DNA of 64,000 bases, from the NCBI GenBank assembly GCA_905250125.1, contig CAJNOL010000145.1:1-64000 (forward strand). The letters run 5' to 3'. How positions within the stretch are numbered: position 1 is the stretch's first letter; the number at the start of each line of letters is the position of its first letter. Source of the stretch: Rotaria sordida (lineage: Eukaryota > Rotifera > Eurotatoria > Philodinida > Philodinidae). The translations under genes were made by a program, and so were the position numbers. Shown piece after piece: positions 1 to 12,121 of this stretch. The notes beneath the pieces are model-generated. The model was not told the origin of the DNA. It made no database searches and worked only from the letters and a program-made list of their open reading frames with translations.

Positions 1-2440
1 CTATGAATGTAAGCTCGACTTGTCGCAAAAAAGGATAAAACTTTTTTGTCTGAAAAGTTAAAATAAAGTGATGGTTTCTGTTGGATTTATTGACAAGCGA
101 TTATTAACACGTATGCACATTTTTATAAAATAAGTTAAAATAGGAAAAAATAATATAGCTTTAACAGCAACAAAAAACTCTAACCATATCTCTTTATTTA
201 TTAATAGTTTACAGTAAATAAGTCCACATGTTTCGCTATATCTATAACATTATCAAGACAAGAGAATTTCGACAGAAAATTGACAATATATAGTTAGAGA
301 GAAAAAAAATGACACCATACTCAAGAACATTCGTGTGAATTTGACAAATACAAAAAATACTAGAATACCTCTACTTATGATGTGACTTATTTACTGTAAA
401 CTATTAATAAATAAAGAAATATGGTTAGATTTTTTGCTGCCGTTAAAGCTATATTACTTATTCTCAAGTTATTACCGATTAATGAATTAAAATAAGAAAG
501 TTAACAAAGAAGAAAAATAGGTGCATATTGGGTTTTTCAGCTTGAATTATCTGGTTGTTTTTACCATTCTCATGTGACAGACGTAAGAATTTTCTAATCA
601 ACATATACATAAATATGAACAATAATCATAAGGTGAGATGTATTTTTTAATCGACAGAAATCATTAACTTAACTGTCCTTTTTTGTCTTTTTCTTGTTCT
701 TCAACAAACAATTTCTTATTTTATTATAAAAAATTGAATGAGCTTCTAACAAAATTAGGAATGCGAATTTCGGTATGGAGCATTTGTAACTTTCAGGTGC
801 GGAATTTCTAATAAACCTCGCTTGACACTCGACAATGTTTTAATTATAAGACTGGAAAAAATCTCTCGCAAAAACAACGCAGTAGTGTGACTGTTTGTTT
901 TGCTATCGATATTGCAAAAAAAAGTTTTCATTTTAGTTAAATGTTTAGAAACAGCAATATAATAAATAGTAGACGTAACAAACATAATTACTATGATATG
1001 TTTTTTTAATCATTATCAATGCTTTCTCCATGAGCATATAGTGCATTGATCGTTGAATCTTCTCTACTAGTAATGGCTAGCATCAGTTGTCCTCTCATAG
1101 CTGTAATGTGAAAGGTGACTGACTGAAAGACACGAGCGTCTATTTTCTTCACTGTTTTTAGTTCTATCTCGAAAAAGAACTAATTCTGGAACCTCTTTTG
1201 CCGAGATGACGCTTCAGAAAATGAAACTACTAGCTAAACTTGAAAAATGTCCTGTGATTTGTAAATCTTAGAATATCAAGCTTAGGATTTCGTCGAATAT
1301 ATTTTAATTTTCTACCTTTACGACGATCTTAGCGCAAAATACTGCCATACAATGCATACGTTCGCGAAGAGAAGTATTACATCTCATATTAATCATTAGT
1401 AAGATGATATAATATAAAATTCAGTGTGAGTTCGTCAATATCTAAGCCATTTTCATAAAAATCTGCAAATAGAGGTGTAAGTCGCGCCGCCAACAGCCTT
1501 TGTTCACTTGTATACAGCCGATGACAAGCCGTCATTGTGGTCGAAGAGAACAAAGAATCTTCACCGGCGCGGTTTACATCTCTATCTGCAGAACAGAATG
1601 AATAAAGCATCCCAATAAATATTATGTTAGAATGCAAAATTTGGATATATTGCCGCTAGCTTTTATTTATATTGTTGTTCAGAGAACCAATTATACATAA
1701 AGAAGCATGTTTGTCTTTTTCCGACAAATGCAAAGCTTTTCAAAAGCATTTTTTTTTTGCTTTTTCGAATATATAAGAAATATAGGAAAAATGTCTGAAA
1801 AATAGGATATTATAGGACCATTTTCAAACATATAGGAAATATAGGACGACTACGACGCCTGGAAGTTGTGTCTTATCAAGAAATAATATGAACTTAAGAT
1901 TAAATTTAAATTGTGTAATAGATTGATTAAATCGTCTATTGTTATCATATTAAAAAAGAAAACATTCCTATTTTATGTTTAAAACTAAAAAAGTGAATTT
2001 TTCCTAAGTTATTTTATTGAAAAGAATTTTATTTCTTTTATTACTTTTGTTGATATGAGACTAGTCGATTAATGTTGATGAAATTCAACATGAGTAAATA
2101 AATAAGAAAATTAGAATAGCTTTATTTTTTTTTATAAAGACTTACAATAGATATTTCATATATCATCATATATATTAACTAATAACATGAGAATAGTAAA
2201 TCATATTCTGTATTGAATTTATCTGAATATGTTATGATTAGAATCTCTATATTAGACTTACAAAATATAATGATACCTATCAATAAATGAAATAATTTTC
2301 TTTTTTTATTTATCAACAATATAACACAGCTATATAACAACCACAAGAGAAAAAAAAATACACCGAAATAAAGAATACATATTTAAATATTACGAAGTAG
2401 AATTATTTTAATCGTTTTAAATGAATGACATGAAATATAT
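1..2440. other. No gene recognised; AT-rich non-coding sequence
   Basis: I see no convincing exon here. The open frames are short and lack the codon pattern of the real genes nearby. The only structure I can support is the inverted repeat listed separately at about 150-462. The last few hundred bases probably include the 3' untranslated region of the minus-strand kinase gene that ends at 2441. Confidence 0.5.
150..462. repeat. Foldback (inverted) repeat, about 80-bp arms
   Basis: Bases about 150-230 reappear, reverse-complemented, at about 378-462 with only a few mismatches. The shared core runs through ttactgtaaactattaata and ggttaga to taaagctatatta. About 150 bp separates the arms. This is the form of a foldback or non-autonomous DNA transposon. 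I could not fix a target-site duplication. Confidence 0.7.
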
Positions 2441-5209
2441 TTATTGAATTTTTTTGTTATAAAGTTCTTTTAATTGATCTTTTAATGTCTGAAAATCTGA
2501 TGATTTAGTTAATTTATTTATTGTATTTAATAACTTTGAATATTTTGTATTTTTATTTTTAACATTTTCCCATAATTCTAATAATCTTGGTATCTTTTCT
2601 TTAGTAGATAATAATTCTTCAATTGAATTTAATTTAGCTTGAACATTCTCATTAATCATATAGATAATAATAGTTAATACACATTTTAAATCAAATGTTT
2701 TATCATAACGATAAGATGGAGACCAAAATGTATTATGTTCGATTTTTGAACAAAAATTTAAAAATTCATAACTAGCATATGTTATTGTACCTGCTATTGG
2801 TAATTCTTTTGATTTATCATTAATATCCAATGTAAAAGCAAATCCAAAATCAATTAATTTTATATATTGACCAGATTTATCCGACATTAAATTATTTGGA
2901 CGTATATCTCGATGAATAATATTAGAATCATATAAATATTCAATTATATCAATAAGATTTTCCGATTGAGTTAATGATAATGATGCTAATTTTTGTAATT
3001 CATTATTAAATATCAAATAATTACCTAAATAAAAAAAAACAAACTATTATAGATTATTTATAATAAAAATTTTGTCAGATTTTTTTTCTTTCGTTCAATT
3101 CATTTAATATTTAACAAAAAACAAAAAAAAACGTGTATTGTTATTTCTCATATTTTTTTTCAAAAATAAATTCTTCAACGTTATCTGTCGTCTATTATAA
3201 TAATTAATTTTTTTTTCTAAGTTTTAATGAAAGATTTTCTATAAAATAAAATAAATAGATTTGAACATTTCTAAAATCTCTTTTTCTTTTTTTTTTCTTT
3301 ATTCAAAACAAAAGAAATTTTATTTTATTCTTTATAATCTTTCAATCTATTGAAAATCTTAAGAAAATAATAAAGAAAATCGTTACCTGTTGGTGACGAA
3401 TATATAATTTCTTGAAAAAATGATTCAAACTTATGTATATCTTTTTCTTTTAATTTTTTTGTTATCATTAATTCATTTAAAAATTCTGATGAATATCCAT
3501 TGTTTTTTGAAATTTTTATTACACGACTTTTTATGTCATTAGTATTATTTTCTTGTTTTCTTTTATTATTATTATTTGTTTGTTGATTTTCATTATTATT
3601 TTCTTTATCATTTAATAAATATACTTTTGATGTTAACCCATATCCTAATCTATTTGTAATCAAATATTTATTTAATTGATTATCACATGGATCTATATTT
3701 AATGTTTCATATCGATAAAAATTCATATTCATTATTAAAAATTTTGTAAATATTTTCCATGTATCTTCACAATAATGAAATTTTTTTTTTGATTTTTCAT
3801 TTGTTGTTATTTTTTGTCTATTATTAATTGGCAATTTTTCAAATGAAGAATCATATATTTGGAAACTTTTACTTTGATAATAATTATAGTCACTAGAATT
3901 TTGTCTTCGTTCAACATAATAAAATTTTATATCTTTAGAATTTAACAGAAAACCATAGATTTTTGGACGGGCTTGTTTTCTTAATAATATACGTAAATAT
4001 TGTAATAATTGACCAATGCATTTTGTCTCTGTCATAGACTGATCCGGACATTTTAATTCACCAAGACAAACAACAAAATCTTGTAAACATTCATTACTAA
4101 CATCGATATTTTTAAAAATAAATGTACAATCAGGAGAATATTTTGATTCTAAATAAGACGAACCAACTGTATTTTTATATTGTAATAATGTAGAATCATC
4201 ATATGCATTTAATAAATTAGCTATTAAGTCGTTAAAGTTTTTCTGAAGATCTGTTTCATAGACTCTTTTAAGTGATGAAAGTTCATTCAAATAATCTTTA
4301 ATATAATTTTTTATTCTATCATTAAAATAATCATTATCATTTGACGATACCCAATCAATTTCAAAATTATATAGATTACCATCTACCACATAACCGTAAA
4401 AATCTTTATGAGATGACCATAATATATCCGTTAATGATGATTGTGTACGTTGCATTTTTATGCGTTTAGTTTTTTCTTCTTCTTCGATTTCCTTATTTTT
4501 ACGTTTAGTTTCTTCTTCGATTATTTTATTTTGACGTTTACCCAAGACAAAGCCGCTCGGTCGGATTCTGTCGGATGGATTTCAAATCCGACGTTTCAGA
4601 CGTAATCCAGTCCGGATTCCTGGGCACAGGATTCCGACGCAAACTGGAGCGGATCCGATCGGTTTTTAACGGAAGACGTCGGACTCCGATGCAATCCGTT
4701 TCGGATCCGATGGTTGCCAGTAAGATCCACAAGTCGGATTCAATCTCTTGGGTATCTCGGTTTCTCCGAAAGGCACCCAAGAGATTCAAACCAAGGAAAG
4801 CCGCTCGGTCGGATTCTATCGGATGGATTTCAAATCCGTTTGAATGCGACGAACGGATATTTTCCGACGTAATCCGGTCCGGAATCCTGTTGCAAGGAAT
4901 CCGACGCAAACTCGATTGGATCCAATCGGTTTTAACGGAAGGCGTCAGATTCCGATGCAATCCGTTTCTGATCCGATCGATTTCCGGGAGGATCCACAGG
5001 TCGGATTGAATCTCTTGGGTAGTTTCTTCTTCGATTATTTTATTTTGACGTTTAGTTTCTTCGTCGATTTTTTTATTTTCACGTTTAGTTTCTTCTTCGA
5101 GTCGTTTACGTTTAGTTTTTTCTTCTTCACGTTTAGTTTTTTCTTGTTCTATCAAATATTGTAATTCAAATGTTGTTCGAGGTTGATTATTATTGTTATC
5201 AGCCATCAT
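2441..5209 (-). pseudogene. Coiled-coil + PD-(D/E)XK-like nuclease + protein kinase gene, disrupted by a miniature transposon
   Basis: Two exons: 5209-3387 and 3024-2441, with an intron at 3025-3386 whose GT/AG join keeps the frame (…TG|NYLIF…). The N-terminus is a charged coiled coil of repeated EEETKR-like units. Next comes a region with the PD-(D/E)XK pattern: SPDC, then a hydrophobic strand ending in GELK, then IGQLLQYL. After it is a protein kinase: glycine loop RLGYGLTSKVYLL, VIKISK lysine, HRDIRPNN catalytic loop and DFG. Nuclease-kinase fusions of this kind are known among Crinkler-type effector proteins, so kinship to that class is plausible but inferred. A TA-flanked insert at 4541-5019 adds 481 nt and shifts the frame. 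Without it the two exons give 642 codons including the stop, exactly in frame. As it stands the gene is probably broken. A shorter product from the internal Met just after the coiled coil (MQRTQSS) would still keep both domains. Confidence 0.8.
4541..5019. mobile_element. Dimeric TA-flanked miniature transposon (MITE) inside the kinase gene
   Basis: The insert starts CCCAAG, ends CTTGGG and is flanked by TA on both sides (4539-4540 and 5020-5021), the target duplication expected of Tc1/mariner-type elements. It is made of two related units. Unit 1 is 4541-4752 (212 bp, left end truncated) and unit 2 is 4776-5019 (244 bp), separated by about 23 bp. Unit 2 has perfect 14-bp terminal inverted repeats, CCCAAGAGATTCAA and its complement. 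Both units share the motif gccgctcggtcggattct and many GGATCCGA-like blocks. Base composition is much richer in GC than the surrounding exon. It carries no transposase. Confidence 0.85.
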
Positions 5210-5737
5210 ATTCGGGTATTTGTTTTATAATCTATAAAAAAAAAAAATAGGGAATAAAACTTCGATGGTTATTCTTTAATATCTTGTTTTTTGATTTTTA
5301 AACATTTCATTTTGATAAAAAAGTTATTTTTTACATTTGATTTTTCGTTGTTCCAAAAAAAATGTTCTCTTGTTGGTTATTCGTCTTCTCAAAATAAATG
5401 ATCATGGAACGGATGGTTAGTTTATATTAGCCGAAAAAACACAAAGAAATAAGTGAAACAATAACAAATGCATATGATAGGTAGGTTGGTTTGTTTGGAA
5501 GGGGCTATATATAATATACAGAAAAAAAAGACGTAGAGAAAATAAAGAAGAATATTAAATGGATAATTTAAATAACCAATGAGAAATGAAAAGCAGAGTG
5601 CAGTACATTCTATTTAATATTAATCTTGAAGGTTTATTTTCTCTGCCATGTTGATAGTTGACATATTTTGCTATGCAGCTGACTTCAAGTGTTCTTGTTT
5701 TTTTAGATGCATTTGATATCACGTTAATTTATTACTC
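5210..5737. other. Divergent intergenic region between the kinase gene and the calcium-sensor gene
   Basis: About 530 bp separates two genes transcribed away from each other, so both promoters should lie here. The sequence is AT-rich. I see no recognisable regulatory element that I could name with confidence. Confidence 0.4.
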
Positions 5738-6584
5738 ATGGGTAATAAACCTGTAGCTAAACTTCGATCGACCGATTTGGAATATTTTCGTCAATCTACA
5801 ACATTTACCGATGCAGAAATTCGTATATATATATATATATATTAGAAAAAACAATAATAAAATTTTGTCTATATTTGTAGAAGATTGGTATAAATGTTTT
5901 CATAAAGATTGTCCAAATGGATCATTAACACTTGATGAATTTAAAAAAATTTATGCACAATTTTTTCCTGCTGGTGATTCTTCAACTTTTGCTGAATATG
6001 TTTTTAGACGTTTTGCTACAAATCATCATGATAAAATATCATTTGGAGATTTTCTTATTGCATTAAGTATAACAGCAAGAGGAACTTTAGATGAAAAACT
6101 TGATTGGACATTTGGTCTTTATGATACTGATGGTGATGGATTTATATCTAGAAATGAAATGTTCAATATTGTTGATGTAAGTTAACAAAAATAAATATTA
6201 AAATAACATTTAATAGATTTTTAGTCAATTTATAAAATGGTTGGTTCAGTTATGCAATTGCCTGAAGATGAATCGACAGCACAGAAAAGAACGGATAAAG
6301 TAAAAATAATGTTTTAATTTTAAAAAAATTTTTTAAAGAATTTTTTTTCTAGATTTTTAATACATTTGATATGGATCATGATGGAAAATTATCACGTGAT
6401 GAATTTATTCAAGGTAAAATTTATTTTCTAAATATAAATTATTAATATATTGAAATTTCTAGGTGCCAAATCAGATCCGTCCATAATGAATTTATTAAAT
6501 ATTGATAGAACACCAATTTCCACAGCAAATCCTATTCGTTCATCAAACAATACGCTATCATCAATGACTCGACTTCATACTTAA
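5738..6584 (+). CDS. Neuronal calcium sensor (NCS/recoverin family) EF-hand protein
   Basis: Five exons: 5738-5822, 5881-6176, 6225-6299, 6353-6413 and 6463-6584, giving 212 residues. The four introns are only 48-58 bp. The start MGNKP is an N-myristoylation signal, as in frequenin and hippocalcin. EF-hand 1 is degenerate (CPNGS), as is normal for the family. EF-hand 2 ([12 protein letters not shown]) has lost the first calcium ligand, which is unusual. EF-hands 3 ([12 protein letters not shown]) and 4 ([12 protein letters not shown]) are canonical. The protein would be a membrane-attached calcium switch. After the usual end near MNLLNID there is an extra Ser/Thr-rich tail of about 25 residues. 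NCS-1-like, VILIP-like or KChIP-like assignment cannot be settled by eye. Confidence 0.9.
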
Positions 6585-6759
6585 TATTTGAATATAGATT
6601 ATTTGATTTTATTGTCTTCCGTTTCTTGAAAAAAATCTCATTCCACACACACACACATACACACAAAAACACGCATACAAAGGATAAAACAATCTTGTTT
6701 TTTTTTGTCAAATAATTATTAGAAAAAAAAAAGAACAAATGAAATAAATATTTATTTGG

Positions 6760-7077
6760 TCAGAGTAAGCCTCGTTTTCCGATCAATGTCACTGAATTTC
6801 CTGGAAAAATTCCATATCGTGATAGTGGACGATCATCTGATAATGATTGTTGATGATGAAGACGTTGACCACGATAATATATCAATTGATCATTAATTGA
6901 TACACGAAATGCATCTTCTAATGCTTTTCCAAGATCTTGACAAGTTGGTTCTTTTTCTGTTTTTAATACTAAATCATGAACATCACCACCATAATGTACC
7001 TGTAATTTTGTATACATATGATTACCAGTTACTCTTGTTGGAGGTAATGGAGTTTTTCGAAATGTTTGATCGTTCAT
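6760..7077 (-). CDS. Small ubiquitin-like-domain protein, BAG1-like
   Basis: A single-exon 105-residue protein. The ubiquitin-like fold starts near LQVHYGG and ends in GNSVTLIGKRG. The segment RGQRLHHQQSL…PLSRYGIFPG followed by VTLIGK resembles the N-terminal ubiquitin-like domain of BAG1 co-chaperones, where a BAG domain normally follows. Here a stop comes three residues after GKRG, so the Hsp70-binding BAG helices are absent. It may be a free-standing ubiquitin-fold protein, or a remnant. I see no splice donor that would extend it. The stop codon faces the NCS gene stop at 6584, so the two genes converge with about 175 bp between them. Confidence 0.65.
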   Translation of the reverse strand: MNDQTFRKTPLPPTRVTGNHMYTKLQVHYGGDVHDLVLKTEKEPTCQDLGKALEDAFRVSINDQLIYYRGQRLHHQQSLSDDRPLSRYGIFPGNSVTLIGKRGLL

Positions 7078-7724
7078 TTTAATTTAAGAATTTTTCTTCT
7101 AAATTGTATTTAAATATTAGAGAAAATATTTTCTGTATAATCGAAAAAAAAAAAGTTGAAAAGTTATGAATATTTTTTGTTTTTATTGTTAACAATAAAA
7201 TCTAGTTTAAATCTAGATGAGATTATTGAATTCAGTTGAAAAAGAATCAATTCAAAAAGGATTATTATTAAGTGTAATCTTTTACCATCTTTATTGGCAT
7301 AAACATTTCTCGTTATTTACTTCTATTCAAGTTTAACAACTTCACCACAACAGTAGTGAGAATTTAACTTGACTACCGCAAACAAGAGTAGCTTAAAGTT
7401 TTTTTTTCTTTTTTTTTCTTCTCTTTCCTGATGACTGTTGTTAGTTTGTTGTCATAACAAATCAGTTTCGTTTTCTTCATTTCTTCATTTATTCTTTATC
7501 AACTTTTTTTTTGTAATTTATACGCACACACACACACACACACCTACATACATATATATATACTTACTGCTACAATAGTTGAAAGAATAACGAACAAAAC
7601 ATACGTTCAAGAAAGAAAGAATCACACATAACACATGAAAAAAGAAAACATAGAACAATATGAATGTCAAAATCACAGATCATATCACATAATTAAACAA
7701 ATTTGAAAGGTTTCTTTTTTTTTT
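7078..7724. other. Intergenic region with a (CA)n tract
   Basis: This contains the upstream region of the ubiquitin-like gene and the 3' flank of the filamin-repeat gene. There is a short (ca)n run at about 7525-7542 followed by a (ta)n run, and several T-rich tracts. No gene is seen. Confidence 0.5.
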
Positions 7725-10700
7725 TCATTCAACAGTAACAAGATAAGGACTTCCAGGCACATGTTGCATATTCGATCCATAAAGAATAACTAACATATAT
7801 TGACCGCGTACTTGAACTCTATAAGATACTTTGTAAATATAAGATGGAGATGATGGCATTATACGTTTAACAACAAGACGTTCACATGGTCCAAAAGAAG
7901 AATAAAGACCAACTAAAAGTAAACCGGGACCTATATAATATTAAAAAAAAATAGTTAAAATAAAGAAAATTTGATTTTTTTTTTATTAATTGAAACCTGC
8001 TTGACTAGCATCAATTTTAAATGTTGTTTTTCGTCGTGGTTTAGTTTCATAAAGACCTGTTCCAAAAACACATACTTGTGATGCATCACCTATCATTGAT
8101 GAACGAAGAATATCAAGATCAACATGAGTTGTTGATCTTATTGATGAACGAATAGGATTTAAAACAGATTGATTAGGTATTAATGAATTACGACTTGTTG
8201 TTGTTGTTGTTGTTGTTTGTGTTGTAGTAGCTGTTGTTGTTTCATTTCCAATATCATTGTCTTTTTCATGCATTATTGATAAAATTGTACGACCTTCATT
8301 GAGTTTATCTATAAAGTATTATAAATCTAAATAAGAAAAAATTTTCTTTCAAAACTAAACTAACTATAAACACGACATATAAATGGACTGCCTTGAATAT
8401 GTTTTCCACCATTTTTTATAGTGATAATATATTTACCACTTCGCATTGGTTTATAATGAAACTAAAATGCATAAAAAAGAAAAATTCTGATGAATTTGTT
8501 GATAGATGATAATATTGAAATAATTACTTCGTAACCATGTTCAGTTTCATTAGCATCAAGAAAAACAGTCGATGGACCACTGATACCAACAGAAAACGTT
8601 CCTGTTTCTGATGATGGATCATTTGGTGATTTTGATACGAAGAATTGACTTGATTCGCCTAGGTAAAAGACATCGATTTTCTATCATGTGCTTCTCTTTT
8701 TTTTCCTTCCTTTCATTCTTATTATTTGGCTGAAGAACGAAGAAATAGCAAAAAAAAAAGAACGAGCGCTACGAGTAGGATTCGAACCTACGCGGGAAGA
8801 TCCCATTGGATTTCTAGTCCAACGCCTTAACCACTCGGCCATCGCAGCTGCGCTCACCTGTGTACGCATGGAATAGACCTTGTCCACTAGCAATTATTGA
8901 TTTTGTAGAAGAAGATGATCGTACAATTAATCGATGTGGATTATCAAATATTGGTATATGATTAAGACTAACATTAAGCCAATGATTTCCACATGTATTT
9001 GGTATAAAATATATTTCATAACATTCTAAAATAAATTATTAATAAACTAAATTATTTTTAAATATTCCTATAGATTAAATTTAACAAAAACAAAAAAAGT
9101 CTATTGAATGATTTTCTTCATATTTTTATATCTATTCGAAAATAAATCTACAACGGAATTGATCAGTTTGCTCATAAAAAAAAAATACTGTCCTATTTTT
9201 TTCAAATCTCTCAATAGATACATGTTATCATTAAACAAGCATTTACTATGATTTAGAACATTTTATTCATTGATAATCTATCTATGTAAATTATTCTAAC
9301 AGGTGGTGGCAGCAAATACATTTTCATATATTTATTAATTATTAAAATTCCCATTAGAAGTTCGAATAGAATATATGCTTTGTACTATTTTTTGCGTTTG
9401 ATGATTTCGATAAAAACGATTTTAAAAATGCCATATATAGAAGTATCTTTGTTTTATACTGGCGTAATAAAAAATTTTCAGATGGTTAGATACCTCTCAA
9501 CCAGTCTTTGAAAATGTATTTATGATCATGAAGATAATTTCTTTGTTTCAAAAAAAACCCAAAACGACCATAGTATGTTTTTCTTTTGCACAAAAAAAAA
9601 TTCCAAATAATCTTGTATTTATTTCGTTCATTTTGAATCTTCGGATGACATATCATTAGCACTGCGAACGAAAATTAAACTAACTAATAGAACAACTATA
9701 ACAATTAATTTTTAATAAAATTATTGTGATTACTGACTCTTAACTAGAAGTTGTAGACAATTGAGAACTCGAATTACCTCTAGTTAATTTCAGTTCATTT
9801 TCTCTTGATTCAATTCAATAGATTCTCTGTCAAGAATGTCTATTACTGCGATTTGTCTATTTTCTATTATTGAATAAACTTTAGAATTTGAAAATGTTTG
9901 TTTATGCAAAATTCATAGTAAATGTCAAAAATTAATTAACAAGTAAATTGGAGTCGTTTTATTTGTACCTTCGAAAATGAATAAGTGAGATCTTTTCTGT
10001 TTTTATTAGATCGTAGCTCACAAATCACTTATAGAAGTCTTGGTTTTTCGTTAGTTAATTTTTTTCGATAACCATCGCGGATAACAAATAGGTCATTTTA
10101 CTTTTAAAATTATAGACAATACTAAAATAGCATACGATAAATTTTATCGACTTTTTTCAGATACTCTTGTTATGAATGATAACGATGACATTGATTCGAG
10201 AGATCCACTTGTCAAACAGCTAGCACTCTTAATTGATCCTGTTACCTGTAAAAACTCACCGTTAATCGATGCAGAATATTCAACTTATTTTTTTTTTCGT
10301 TAAAGATGAACTGAAAACAAGCTGAATAGTAAGATGTGTCGTCTTGTTATCATCTGGTTACATTTTAATGAAAATATTGGTTGTTATGAAGTCAGCTTCA
10401 CAAAAATTTGTTTATATATCAACTTTAACAAACATGATTAAGGGAATAATTTACAGGTGAAATGACAGTCTATCAATTACTGCTAGTACAGCAGAGGTCA
10501 CTTGTTTTTCAAATAAACTATAGGATGCTCAATAGATTCATCGATCAAGTCGACGCTATGATAGAATGCAAAAGGAGCACGAATGATTTGTGTTCGTTTT
10601 GCTTTTACCTTCCTAAAATAGAGTGTTCTTTTTATACAGAACTTGGTAGTTGGGTGTCGTCCAACCTATATTCCTACCCGGATTGCGCTACTATTGTTTT

Positions 10701-12089
10701 GATTACAAACAAATTATCAATCTACCTGATTTTGCTGATTTATGAACTGTAATTGGTAGATTAATATTTTTCTGCGGTGCTTGAATATAAGCTTGAAAAA
10801 CAGCACTTGGTACAACTGGATGAACAGTAACTATACATGGAGTATTGATCTAATATTCATATTGAAAATAAATTAACTATCCAAAATAAAGAAAATTAAC
10901 ATACATAAAATTCTCTAGGTTCAATAGTAGCATGAGGTGGATTAATAGGAGGTGGAAGAGTAGGTGGAACGACTTGTTCTTGTAATGGTTGAGCACGTAA
11001 ACGTAAATGATAAGGTGAACCATCGATTTGTTCACCGTCGTATGTTACTGATATATGATAATTACCTAAATATGAAAGTATATTATTTATGAAAATTTTT
11101 ATTGTTGAACTTTTTTAACCAGGTGTTTGACATATATAAAATACTCGATAGATCCCTGTATCAATAATTTCAATTTGAATATCAGCTTTTGATGGACCAT
11201 CAACAGCAATAACAAGTTTTTGTAATTCAGCATGAGGTGCATCCAAATCAAAATGACCTAAGATATATTAAATAGTTTTAAGATATATGTAATAGAACAA
11301 AATAAATACAAACAATTATCATTAACAAAACCATCGGTAAGACCTGGACCTTTAGCTTGAATAGTTGGTCGTTGTTCTGTACTTGATATTGGATTATCAT
11401 AAAGATATGATGGTGATGGTGGTGGTGGTGGTAGAGGAAGTGCTTTTTCGTGCTTATTATTATTATTAATTTGACTTTGTAAACAAGATTGATTAATAAA
11501 AGATGATGATCTTTTCGTTAGTGATGAATATAATCGAAAATCTATAAATAAAGAAGCGTTTTTCATCGAAGAAAAGAAAATTTAAATAAATTTTTACTGT
11601 TTAGTTTTGGTGTTGATGAGTTTTCTGTTGTTTTGAGTAAGCCTGAAACATAAAGAAATAGAAAAATAATAAAGAAAAAAACTCGTTCTTACTATTAAGA
11701 CGTCGTAATGGATTAGAAAAAGTAAATGATGGTCGTGTATATATAGGTACTTTAGATGTTTGATGACGTTCATTAAAACTTGCTGTTGTACGTTTTGATA
11801 CACGTCTTATTATTTTATTTGACGAGGTTGATTGTTGTTCATCACCACCATCATACATTTCTTCTGTTACTTCATCAGTTGTTGATACTGGTAAATCAAT
11901 ATCATCAACATGTACAATATATAATAATGTTTCAATATAAACTATATTAATAAATATTAATTATTAAACACTATTAAGTTGAACTTACCATTGTTTCCAT
12001 CCTCGGTACTTTTACTACTTGAACTATTACTTTTATTACTTAGACGGTCAGCTGATTCTATCAATTTATTATTTTTTGTATACGATTCA

Positions 12090-12121
<32 letters not shown>

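Noticed and set aside
4541-5019. The insert as a newly born intron (introner)
   Set aside because: No GT…AG pair lies at or near the element ends in the minus-strand orientation that would remove it cleanly.
4575-5164. Open frames on the + strand inside the miniature transposon
   Set aside because: They follow from the GC-rich, stop-poor repeated units; the two overlapping frames are translations of the same repeats and resemble no transposase.
10462-10752. 96-codon frame in the filamin intron
   Set aside because: It overlaps a real filamin exon on the other strand and has no recognisable features.
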